Below, in pieces: positions 30,933 to 38,544 of a stretch of DNA of 64,000 nucleotides. The stretch is from Luteibacter aegosomaticola (GTDB lineage: Bacteria; Pseudomonadota; Gammaproteobacteria; Xanthomonadales; Rhodanobacteraceae). Position 1 is the first letter of the stretch, and every line of letters starts with the position of its first letter. The stretch lies in the NCBI RefSeq assembly GCF_023078475.1, contig NZ_CP095741.1, positions 62,001 through 126,000 of the forward strand. Direction: 5' to 3'. The translations under genes and the position numbers were made by a program. Under the pieces are notes generated by a model, which worked only from the letters and a program-made list of their open reading frames with translations, searched no databases and was not told where the DNA came from.

Positions 30933-33900
30933 ATGTTGCACGATGTGTCATCAAAGAGCCGCCAGTGCGCGCTCGCTATTGCCATCCATTTGGCCATTTT
31001 CTCAGGGGTTTCCCACGCCGCCGACGAGCCGGCCAAGCCGTTTCCGGCTTTTCTGGACGGGCACGTGGTGCCGGCGTCGTTCGAAAAGCCCGGCGCCACG
31101 GGCTACGTTCACCACGAAGCGGGCCAGCTCGCCAGCGATGTCCGCATCGCAGCGAACGAATACTGCGGCCTTACGCCGGGATGCAGCCTCGCGGGATACA
31201 CCGCACACGAGGTCCGTGGCGCTAGCGGGAAAAACAGCGCCTATTCAGTGCTGGATATCGCGATAACCATCGACGAGCCGACGGGAACGCGCGATGTAAC
31301 GATCACGGGCGGCATCGCACTCGTTCGGTCATGCCCGGTGGACGCCGTTCTTGTCGGGGATTCGAGTGCCTTCCTCGATAACCGCGATCCTGCCTCAGGT
31401 CGGTCACCGGTGGCCTGCATCTCTCCGGACGAGGTACCCAAGACGGCCTCGATGGGCGTGCCCGAAGAAAGCGGGGCCAATCAGTGCCCGATCGGCAATA
31501 GCCAGACCGTAGGCAACCCGATTAACCCGTTAACGATGAGCAAGATCGAAACTGCGGTGGACTATATGGGGCCCGACTCCTCGGGCCTGGCCTTTGCGCG
31601 CACGTATCACAGCGGCGCCTTCTCCCTGGACAACAAACTCAGCAAAGTCGCGGCGCGTTATCCCGCAGGCGCGCGCATCGGCGCACGTTGGCGCCACACG
31701 TACGACCGAGCCTTTGTCCGTCGCCCGTATTTCAGCGCTAGTGGCTGGGCTTACGGCTCCGCACTGCATCTCGTGCGGGAAGATGGCGGCGAAACCCGCT
31801 TCACCAAGAAGGGCGATACCTATGTAGCAGAGGAAGGCGAACGCGGCATCGTGCGCGAAGATGCCGATGGTGGTTGGGTCTATACCAAGGCCGACCTCAC
31901 GGCCGAGCACTACGACGACAAGGGACGCCTGCGTTCGCGTATCGATGCCAACGGCAACACCTTGACCTTGCATTATGACGATATCAACGTCGGAGCTGGC
32001 GCGAAGGTGAAGGTTCTGGTTCGCGTGAGCGACCGCCAGGGTCGTGAACTCAAGTTGAGATACGACCGCTACGGCCGCATCGAGACCGTGGATACGCCCG
32101 ACGGGCGGATCACATATGACTACAGCGGCGACCTGCTCGAGGGTCTCGATGCCGATCTGGTTGATGTCAGCTACCCGGATGGTCGCAAGGTCAAGTATGG
32201 ATACGACGAGCCAGCCATGGGTGGCTCGCGAAACCATAAGCTCACCGGGATCGTCGGGAACGATGGTAAGCGTTTCGCGACGTTCCGCTACGACAGCGCC
32301 AATCGCGCCATTAGTTCGTCGCACGGCGATAATCTGGAGCTGACGGAAGTCATCGCGCACGACGCCAAGCGTGTCGACATCCGCAAGCCTGGACGGGACA
32401 ATGAAACGTGGTACCCGAGTTACACCGACGGCGTCATCCGCCTTGGCCAGCGCGAAGAATTCTACCGACATCAAGACGTCGCTCGCGGATATGACTACGT
32501 GAGCGCAGGCCTCGTTTCGCGAAACACCGATTACCTCGGCGTCCCTACGTCGTATAAGTACGACACCAGCCGACGGCTCGAGACCGAGCGCACGGAAGCC
32601 GATGGAACCGCCGTCGCGCAGACCGTAAAGACGACGTGGCATCCCCTGTTCGACAAGCCGATCCGCATTGACAACGGTGCCCAGTGGACCGTGTTCGAAT
32701 ACGATCTTAAGGGCAACCTCCTCAAACAGCGCGAGGGCGGGCTCGCCGACGCGGCAAACGCCGGCCAGGGTCCCTGGCCGGCGGAACGCATCACTGCGTT
32801 CACCTACGACACGGCGGGCCGCATCCTTACGGTCGATGGGCCGCTCTCGGGTACGTCGGACACCACACGCTACCAATACCGGGCTTCGGATGCTCCCGGC
32901 TGCACACCCACCGTGTGTAGCTGGCGGCAGGGCGATCTTCATACCGTGACGGACCCACTGGGCCACGTCGATACGGTGCTCGCCTATGACGCGGCCGGCC
33001 GTCCCACATCGCTGACCGATGCCAATAGCGTGCGAACGGATCGTCAGTTCGACGCCATGGGCCGACCCGTAGAGGTGGCTATCCGGTCACGCCGCGATGG
33101 CGTGCCTTCGGCGGAAGACATCATCACCCGCGTGACGTACAACGCTAATGGCGACATCGACACGCTCACCGATGCGGATGGCGCCACGCTAACACACCGA
33201 TACAACAGCGCTCACCGATTGATTGAGCAGGTCGATGCTATTGGCAATGTACGTAAGATTGAGCGGAACGATCAGGGCCAGGTAGGCACCGACAGCTTCC
33301 GTCGTCCCGACGGGACGGAAGACCTGAGCCGGAAGTACACATACGATAATCGCGGCCTACCTGCGGAAATCGAGACCCCAGATTCCAGGATCGAGTACAA
33401 CTTCGACCCCAATGGACGCTTCACGGGTACGTCCGGCTACCTCCCGGGCCCGGAGTACCATCACGATGATCGGGGCCGCGTCGACCGCATCAGCGAAGGC
33501 TACGGTAGCGAACGTGGTGAAACCATCCTGGCGTACGACGGCGCCAACCGCGTGCGCACGATCGTCGACCCGAAGGGCCTGTCAACGGCTTATCTGAGAA
33601 ATGGACTCGGCGATCTGCTTTGGCGTCGCAGCCCGGACACGGGCGATAGCTCCTTCGAGAACGACGCCAACGGTCAGCCCCTCCGCGAGACACCGGCGGA
33701 TACCCGCAAGATCGATCGCACCTATGACGCACTCGGCCGGGTGGCGACGGTATCGTACAGCGACGGTGCCCGGACGACCTACACCTATGACGTCCCCGCG
33801 TCGGGTTGTCCTGCCGGTGCTGACTTCGCCGTCGGTCGCCTCTCGACGGTCACGGATCGCGATGGCAGCACGACATTCTGCTACGACTTCGCTGGCCGGG

Positions 33901-35513
33901 TGATCCAGAAGATCCAGGTGACGCGAGGGGTTAGCCTGGCGGTTCATTACACGTATTCGAAGGCGGGGCGGCTCGCATCGATGACCTACCCTGACGGGCG
34001 CCAGGTGACGTACACCCGTGATGCCGCCGGGAATGTTGTTGCCGTGGACACCCGGACGCCGTCGTCGGTGGCACAGTCCATAGCCAGCATCGTGGTGAAC
34101 GACGCACTCGGTCGCCCGGTGAACTGGACCGCAGGAGCCCGCACTCTGGCTCGGACGTACGACGGAACGGGCGTCGTAACGTCCGTCCGCGATACGCGGC
34201 CAGGTGGCCTTAAGCTGACCGTGGAATACACCAATAGCAACGTTGACATGATCACGAACGGATCTGTCACGAGCTTCATTGAGAGCGATTCCCAGAACCG
34301 GGTGACATCCGCGGGCTCGTTCGATCCGTCGCCCGACAATCCTTTGGGCGACTTGCACACGTACAAGTACGACAAGACCGGAAATCGACTGTCGTGGAAC
34401 ACGATTCCCTTTACGAACCGAAGCTTCGTCTATGCCGCCGATAGTCATCACCTGACGACGGCAAACAAAATCGCCCGCACTTACGATGCCAACGGGAACA
34501 CCACCCGCATCGGCGACCGCGAATTCGTTTATGACGCGAGCGGCCGTATGAGCCAGGCCAAGGTCAACGGCGTGGTGGAGATGAACTACGCCTACAACTC
34601 GTTCGGGCAGCAGGTGGCTCGCTACATCGCAGGGCAGATCACCGTATCGCTTCACGATGAAGCAGGCCACTGGATCGGTGATTACGACGGCGCAGGTCAG
34701 CCCATTCGCCAGACGGCATGGCTCGGCGACATCCCGCTAGCTGCCATCGACGGCGACGCGATTCGGGACATCCAAGCTGATCACCTGGGCACGCCTCGCG
34801 TCGTCATCGATCGTGCGTCGGACAAAGCCATCTGGACGTGGTCGGTCACGAGCGAGGCATTCGGCTCCGCCGCACCGAACGAAGACCCGGACAAGGATGG
34901 GACGAAGTACGTGTTTGATATGCGCTTCCCGGGGCAGCGGTATGACGCTGTGACAGGGCTCTTTCAGAATGGGTGGCGCGACTATGATCCGGTGAGTGGG
35001 CGGTACATCCAGAGCGATCCGATTGGACTCTCTGGAGGAATGTCAACTTACAGCTACGTAGGAGGGAATCCCTTCGTAGGGGTCGACCTGATGGGGCTAT
35101 GCAACTGCCAGTCAATCACGCCGCCATCGCCGCCGGGGGTGGACATCAACAAAAACATCGCCGGCATGCTCAATCTAAACGCTCTCTCAAACGTCACCGG
35201 TGGTGCAGGCGTCGCCTTAAAGTATCGAGTCTTCTATGAGCTCGTGCGGAATAAGGGACCCTACGACTACAAGCAGGTAGACAGGTCAAAGTATGCCGAC
35301 TACGGAAACTTCCACTATGGCGTTGTCGGCCGAGCCGCTGGCATACCGTCGGACCTGTTGCTTCGCGCGGCCGGCTGGGCCCAGACCAGATCAGGGAACT
35401 ATCAGGCGGAAAACGACGGACCGTTGGGGCGCCCTCCGTACGGTGATGACCCTGCGGATCAAGAGCAGATTTCAAATGGAATGTGGTGGTATGAGAACTG
35501 CTACCGTAAATAG
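30933..35513 (+). CDS. Secreted RHS/YD-repeat polymorphic toxin, C-terminal toxin-44-like domain
   Basis: Large secreted protein of 1526 residues. A signal peptide (QCALAIAIHLAIFSGVSHAA) leads into about 170 residues of specific N-terminal domain with four Cys, then GNPINPLTMSKIETAVDYMGPDS, the usual RHS start (DUF6531-like). About 20 YD repeats follow, of the form YDxxGRxxxxxDxxGxxxxxxYD (residues 250-1340). The RHS-associated core ends with DYDPVSGRYIQSDPIGL (about 1350-1366) and VDLMGL (about 1384-1389), where the toxin begins. The last 137 residues (NKGPYDYKQ, YGNFHYGVVGRAAGIPSDLLLRAAGWAQ, GDDPADQEQISNG) resemble polymorphic toxin type 44, a predicted RNase group. AGGGGA precedes the ATG. 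No VgrG or PAAR lies nearby; Sec signal suggests export by another route. Confidence 0.85.
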   Translation: MLHDVSSKSRQCALAIAIHLAIFSGVSHAADEPAKPFPAFLDGHVVPASFEKPGATGYVHHEAGQLASDVRIAANEYCGLTPGCSLAGYTAHEVRGASGKNSAYSVLDIAITIDEPTGTRDVTITGGIALVRSCPVDAVLVGDSSAFLDNRDPASGRSPVACISPDEVPKTASMGVPEESGANQCPIGNSQTVGNPINPLTMSKIETAVDYMGPDSSGLAFARTYHSGAFSLDNKLSKVAARYPAGARIGARWRHTYDRAFVRRPYFSASGWAYGSALHLVREDGGETRFTKKGDTYVAEEGERGIVREDADGGWVYTKADLTAEHYDDKGRLRSRIDANGNTLTLHYDDINVGAGAKVKVLVRVSDRQGRELKLRYDRYGRIETVDTPDGRITYDYSGDLLEGLDADLVDVSYPDGRKVKYGYDEPAMGGSRNHKLTGIVGNDGKRFATFRYDSANRAISSSHGDNLELTEVIAHDAKRVDIRKPGRDNETWYPSYTDGVIRLGQREEFYRHQDVARGYDYVSAGLVSRNTDYLGVPTSYKYDTSRRLETERTEADGTAVAQTVKTTWHPLFDKPIRIDNGAQWTVFEYDLKGNLLKQREGGLADAANAGQGPWPAERITAFTYDTAGRILTVDGPLSGTSDTTRYQYRASDAPGCTPTVCSWRQGDLHTVTDPLGHVDTVLAYDAAGRPTSLTDANSVRTDRQFDAMGRPVEVAIRSRRDGVPSAEDIITRVTYNANGDIDTLTDADGATLTHRYNSAHRLIEQVDAIGNVRKIERNDQGQVGTDSFRRPDGTEDLSRKYTYDNRGLPAEIETPDSRIEYNFDPNGRFTGTSGYLPGPEYHHDDRGRVDRISEGYGSERGETILAYDGANRVRTIVDPKGLSTAYLRNGLGDLLWRRSPDTGDSSFENDANGQPLRETPADTRKIDRTYDALGRVATVSYSDGARTTYTYDVPASGCPAGADFAVGRLSTVTDRDGSTTFCYDFAGRVIQKIQVTRGVSLAVHYTYSKAGRLASMTYPDGRQVTYTRDAAGNVVAVDTRTPSSVAQSIASIVVNDALGRPVNWTAGARTLARTYDGTGVVTSVRDTRPGGLKLTVEYTNSNVDMITNGSVTSFIESDSQNRVTSAGSFDPSPDNPLGDLHTYKYDKTGNRLSWNTIPFTNRSFVYAADSHHLTTANKIARTYDANGNTTRIGDREFVYDASGRMSQAKVNGVVEMNYAYNSFGQQVARYIAGQITVSLHDEAGHWIGDYDGAGQPIRQTAWLGDIPLAAIDGDAIRDIQADHLGTPRVVIDRASDKAIWTWSVTSEAFGSAAPNEDPDKDGTKYVFDMRFPGQRYDAVTGLFQNGWRDYDPVSGRYIQSDPIGLSGGMSTYSYVGGNPFVGVDLMGLCNCQSITPPSPPGVDINKNIAGMLNLNALSNVTGGAGVALKYRVFYELVRNKGPYDYKQVDRSKYADYGNFHYGVVGRAAGIPSDLLLRAAGWAQTRSGNYQAENDGPLGRPPYGDDPADQEQISNGMWWYENCYRK

Positions 35514-35531
35514 GGTATATCCATAGTGTGT

Positions 35532-35567
35532 AGTCACCCTGAAGCGGTGTGCAGCTTCAGGGTGACT
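35532..35567. terminator. Perfect 14-bp hairpin between rhs and next gene
   Basis: AGTCACCCTGAAGC (35532-35545) pairs without mismatch with GCTTCAGGGTGACT (35554-35567) across an 8-nt loop. It starts 18 bp after the rhs stop and ends 14 bp before the next ATG. No T-run follows, so it is either a T-less terminator, an attenuator, or an mRNA-stabilising element separating toxin and immunity-candidate expression. Confidence 0.5.
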
Positions 35568-35580
35568 GATCTGACGGGTC

Positions 35581-36018
35581 ATGATTTTGAAAAAATTGCC
35601 GATTCTCGTAGCGATTCTTCTATGTGGATGTGGACGCGGCGGTGACGAAGCTGCAAGGGTCACCTCTCCCGACGGACGGCATGATGCCGTTGTAATTGAA
35701 GACGGAGGTGGCGCCACCACATCCTTCTGGTACGACATTTGTGTCGTGCGCGTAGGTGAGACCTGTTCCAGCAAGGAAATCGCACTTGTTTTGTATGATG
35801 CTGGACGGAATGCGTCAGCATATGGTGTGAACATTCATTGGGACGGTCCATATCGTGTGAGGGCTGAGTACGACACCGCAGAACGGGTGCAAAGAATGGA
35901 GCCGTCTCCGCTTATCGAAGCAGGGGTATCCATTGATATCGCTCCCGGAACCATCGACAAGACGGCACCTCCAGGCGCAATGGTTCGGCGCGACTTGCCT
36001 CGAACCGGAAATCGTTGA
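35581..36018 (+). CDS. Small lipoprotein, candidate immunity protein to the RHS toxin
   Basis: 145-residue protein with lipoprotein signal MILKKLPILVAILLCGC (lipobox LCGC), so it is anchored in the periplasm. The mature part begins RVTSPDGRHDAVVIEDGGGATTSFWYDICVV; the SPDG-DAVV-GGATTSF-Y pattern recurs, in my memory, in small uncharacterised lipoproteins of Gammaproteobacteria. It sits 67 bp after the toxin gene, the usual immunity position, and lower G/C content matches that of the toxin region. Against this, an immunity factor to an RNase should be cytosolic. So it could be a by-stander, or the toxin could act in the periplasm. Function not known. Confidence 0.65.
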   Translation: MILKKLPILVAILLCGCGRGGDEAARVTSPDGRHDAVVIEDGGGATTSFWYDICVVRVGETCSSKEIALVLYDAGRNASAYGVNIHWDGPYRVRAEYDTAERVQRMEPSPLIEAGVSIDIAPGTIDKTAPPGAMVRRDLPRTGNR

Positions 36019-36158
36019 GTAAAACAACGAACGAGCAGTTAGCGGGTAAGGACGCGCCCAGTGTTGCCATCGGCGTGCCCGAAGAGGAAGACCAAATTGT
36101 CACCGAGCAAGTCATTGGTCGCCATGGCGAGTGTCTAGCCTGGCTTTCTCACCGCTAA
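36015..36158 (+). CDS. Short ORF with echo of the rhs N-terminal region
   Basis: TTG-initiated 47-residue ORF overlapping the previous stop (TTGA at 36015-36018). It includes SVAIGVPEEEDQIVTEQ, similar to SMGVPEESGANQ in the RHS protein, and shares 14 identical bases with rhs (31455-31468 versus 36072-36085) in the same reading frame. It may be a leftover of an earlier rhs cassette. Weak evidence; could be chance. Confidence 0.25.
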   Translation: MSKTTNEQLAGKDAPSVAIGVPEEEDQIVTEQVIGRHGECLAWLSHR

Positions 36159-36167
36159 GGACGAATC

Positions 36168-36437
36168 ATGCTCGAAGGATACTTATTGTTCGGCACGCCG
36201 CTGCTCGCTGGTCTTCTCTCGCTCATTTGGCTCTCGGTCACCCTGGTGCGCTATGCCCTGAGCCTACGTCGCGGCCGACCAGCTTGTCGGCGTTTTCCAG
36301 GTAGGGACTTTAGCGAACGTGCCAGGCAGCTGAAGATCCCATGCGTTGCACTCCTCATCTCGGGACTATGGTTTTGGTTTGTCGTAATCGCGACTGATGC
36401 GCAGGTTATGAAGCCAGCGTGCCTCGATGAATGGTAG
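36168..36437 (+). CDS. Small inner-membrane protein (89 aa), second immunity candidate
   Basis: 89-residue protein with two predicted membrane helices (LFGTPLLAGLLSLIWLSVTLVRYAL and IPCVALLISGLWFWFVVIATDA), separated by a basic loop of about 25 residues (RRGRPACRRFPGRDFSERARQ). AAGGA lies six bases in front of ATG 36168. The third gene in the rhs locus; small membrane proteins directly after RHS toxins are sometimes immunity factors for membrane- or periplasm-acting toxins. No family recognised. The stop is followed at 39 bp by a REP-like unit. Confidence 0.6.
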   Translation: MLEGYLLFGTPLLAGLLSLIWLSVTLVRYALSLRRGRPACRRFPGRDFSERARQLKIPCVALLISGLWFWFVVIATDAQVMKPACLDEW

Positions 36438-36475
36438 GTGGCCGGGACTCCGTGGGCATCTATGGTGGGCGGCTC

Positions 36476-36498
36476 TCGCGCGCAAGCGCGCTCCTACA
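36476..36498. repeat. REP-like element, TAGGAGCGCGC family, single inverted unit
   Basis: TCGCGCGCAAGCGCGCTCCT followed by ACA, the reverse orientation of the standard unit. Between the rhs locus and the M24-like gene. Confidence 0.75.
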
Positions 36499-36548
36499 AG
36501 GGCTGTGGTAGCTGCGGTAAAGTACTGGAGTGCTCAGGAGTCCTTCCC

Positions 36549-37208
36549 ATGTCCAATCCCACCGCCCAAGCCACCGGGGCCGTCTTTTCGGCCGATCGCA
36601 TGCACGAGGCGCGTGAGCGCTCCTGGGCTGCCCTCCGCGACATCGCCGCCCACATCGTGCCGGGCATGACCGAACCCGAGGCCATCACCATGGCAGGGGA
36701 GCGGCTGCATGCGGCGGGTATGCAGCGGATCTGGCATCCCAGCATCATTCGTTTTGGCGCGAACACGTTGAAGACGTTCCGCCAGCGTTCGGCGCCGGAT
36801 ACCGTGCTGGCGGAGAACGATATCTTCTTCGTCGATCTTGGCCCGGTATTTGAAGGGCACGAGGGTGACGTGGGCGATACGTTCGTGGTGGGCGATGACG
36901 GTGTGATGCATGCCTGTGCGGCGGCAGCACGTGAGCTGTTCCGGCGTGGCGAGGCGCGTTGGCGCGAAGGCGTCACCGGTGTGGCCTTGTACGACTATGT
37001 CAGTGCTGAGGCCGAATCACTCGGCTGGCGTTTGAACCACGCGACGAAGGGTCATCGCGTGGGTGACTACCCGCATGCCGTGCATAAGGCAGGCAACCTC
37101 GGCGACTTCGATGCGCAGCCCGTGCCGGGTCTTTGGATCCTCGAGATCCAGATCGCTCATCCCGTGTTGCCGATCGGTGCGTTTTACGAAGACCTGCTGA
37201 TGGCGTGA
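36549..37208 (+). CDS. M24-family metallopeptidase-like protein
   Basis: Protein of 219 residues with the pita-bread fold of methionine/Xaa-Pro aminopeptidases. Metal-ligand positions fit: Asp in IFFVDLGPVFEG, Asp in GDVGDTFVV, His in ATKGHRVGDYPHAVH and Glu in LEIQIAHP. The second Glu of canonical M24 enzymes near the C-terminus is not clear, and the length is under the usual 250-260, so the protein may be a divergent, smaller family member. ATG 36549 has CAGGAG ten bases upstream. It stands alone; upstream frame extension to 36438 runs through the REP unit and is rejected. Confidence 0.8.
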   Translation: MSNPTAQATGAVFSADRMHEARERSWAALRDIAAHIVPGMTEPEAITMAGERLHAAGMQRIWHPSIIRFGANTLKTFRQRSAPDTVLAENDIFFVDLGPVFEGHEGDVGDTFVVGDDGVMHACAAAARELFRRGEARWREGVTGVALYDYVSAEAESLGWRLNHATKGHRVGDYPHAVHKAGNLGDFDAQPVPGLWILEIQIAHPVLPIGAFYEDLLMA

Positions 37209-37265
37209 CTCGCCCGGCTAACTGTGCGTCAATGCGGGTACGCCACGCACAGGGAATGATACCGG

Positions 37266-38297
37266 ATGGTCCGTCGTACATGGGGCGCCGCGCTTGCGGC
37301 ATGTGTGCTCATCGCCGCCTGCTCGAAGGCACCCGAAGCTGAGGCACCGAAGCAGACCGCCGAAGCGCCGAAACACGCCGAGGTCGCTCCGGTCACGGTG
37401 TCCGCGGCGCCTGTCTCCGGCGTTCCCGTGCAGGCGGTGCAGCGCTACGTGCTCGACGACACGGAAGTGCGCACGATCCACGCACCGAAGCTCAATCGCG
37501 ATTATCAGCTCTTCGTGAGCCTGCCGCCGGATTACGCACAGCACCCAGATCGCAAGTACCCGGTGATGTTCGTTACCGATGCGAACTACGGCTTCCCGCT
37601 TATCCGCAGCATCGCTCGCCGCCTGGGCGATCACGGTGATGGCACCGAGGATTTCATCCTCGTGGGCCTCTCCTATGCGGTGGGCGACACGCCGGTCTAC
37701 AGTCGTCGCCGCGATTACACGCCGACGAACCACGGCCCGAGCGGCCTCACTTCCGACATGCCAGGTCGACCCGTGTTGCATGGCGAAGCCGAAGCCTACC
37801 TCGAGTCCATCAAGAACGATGTCTTCCCGGTAATCGCCACGAACTACCGCGCAGACATGTCACGCGCGATCTACGTAGGCCATTCGTACGGCGGTCTGCT
37901 GGGCTACGAAATCCTGCTCCACGACCCGGGGATGTTCAGCCACTACGTCCTCGGCAGCCCGTCGCTGCAGTTCGATCACGGCGTTGAATTCACGCGCATG
38001 CATGAGGCGCTGGCAAATCGGAAGGACCTCCAGGCGAACGTGCTGGTGATCCTTGGCGGCTTTGAAACGCTCAGCAAGGACAAGAGCGACCGCCGCTTCA
38101 ATACCGGCACCGACATGATTGGCGACAACCGCCGCTTCGTCGCGGAACTCCAGGCGAAGCATTACCCCGGCCTGCATGTGAACCTGATGACGGTGCCCGG
38201 CGAAGATCACCTCACGGTGTTCCCGATGATCATCACGCGCGGGATTGAATGGGCCTTGCCGGGCCAGCGGCCGCCGTTCAACGTGACAGGCGGGTAA
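37266..38297 (+). CDS. Lipoprotein alpha/beta hydrolase, Fes/IroE-type esterase family
   Basis: 343-residue lipoprotein: signal MVRRTWGAALAACVLIAAC (lipobox IAAC, Cys 19), then a Pro/Ala/Glu-rich linker (about 20-60). The esterase domain follows, with KLNRDYQLFVSLPPDYAQHPDRKYPVMFVTDANY and the nucleophile Ser 207 in YVGHSYGGLLGYEILL; the catalytic His is in VPGEDHLTVFP. This is the PF00756 (esterase D / enterochelin esterase) pattern. Periplasmic members such as IroE trim tri-lactone siderophores. The adjacent convergent operon of DUF3325/PepSY/DUF3649 proteins is an iron-uptake cluster, which supports but does not prove a siderophore-esterase role. Confidence 0.82.
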   Translation: MVRRTWGAALAACVLIAACSKAPEAEAPKQTAEAPKHAEVAPVTVSAAPVSGVPVQAVQRYVLDDTEVRTIHAPKLNRDYQLFVSLPPDYAQHPDRKYPVMFVTDANYGFPLIRSIARRLGDHGDGTEDFILVGLSYAVGDTPVYSRRRDYTPTNHGPSGLTSDMPGRPVLHGEAEAYLESIKNDVFPVIATNYRADMSRAIYVGHSYGGLLGYEILLHDPGMFSHYVLGSPSLQFDHGVEFTRMHEALANRKDLQANVLVILGGFETLSKDKSDRRFNTGTDMIGDNRRFVAELQAKHYPGLHVNLMTVPGEDHLTVFPMIITRGIEWALPGQRPPFNVTGG

Positions 38298-38544
38298 CCG
38301 AGAAGGCGACCACAAGCGCGCCGAAGGTGAGCGCGCCAAGCCAGTAGACGGAACCCAGTGCCGCGCCATCGCTGGCGATGGCAGCACCCCAGGACGCGGC
38401 GAGCAGCAACCAGCCGGCGGTTTTCATGCCGCGCGTGGTGCCGGCAGGCAATGCCTTGCCGAGCACATCGCGCTGGTGGCGCGACATGCCCATGCTCAAC
38501 GCGGCAAAGCCGCCTAAGGCAGCGAGTACGCAGAGCAGCATCAT
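38278..38544 (-). CDS. DUF3325-family small membrane protein (iron-uptake operon)
   Basis: 88-residue protein with three predicted membrane helices (MLLCVLAALGGFAALSMGM, MKTAGWLLLAASWGAAIA and VYWLGALTFGALVVAFSV), fitting the DUF3325 family. The ATG overlaps the stop of the PepSY gene (ATGA at 38541-38544). Last gene of a three-gene operon with PepSY and DUF3649 proteins, a conserved set beside siderophore receptors in proteobacteria. The 3' end overlaps the convergent esterase by 20 bp. Molecular role unknown, inner membrane assumed. Confidence 0.75.
   Translation of the reverse strand: MMLLCVLAALGGFAALSMGMSRHQRDVLGKALPAGTTRGMKTAGWLLLAASWGAAIASDGAALGSVYWLGALTFGALVVAFSVTRLSR

Noticed and set aside
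31530..32966. 478-aa open frame on the minus strand inside rhs
   Set aside because: Mirror of YD repeats; no start signal or family, while the rhs frame is clearly coding.
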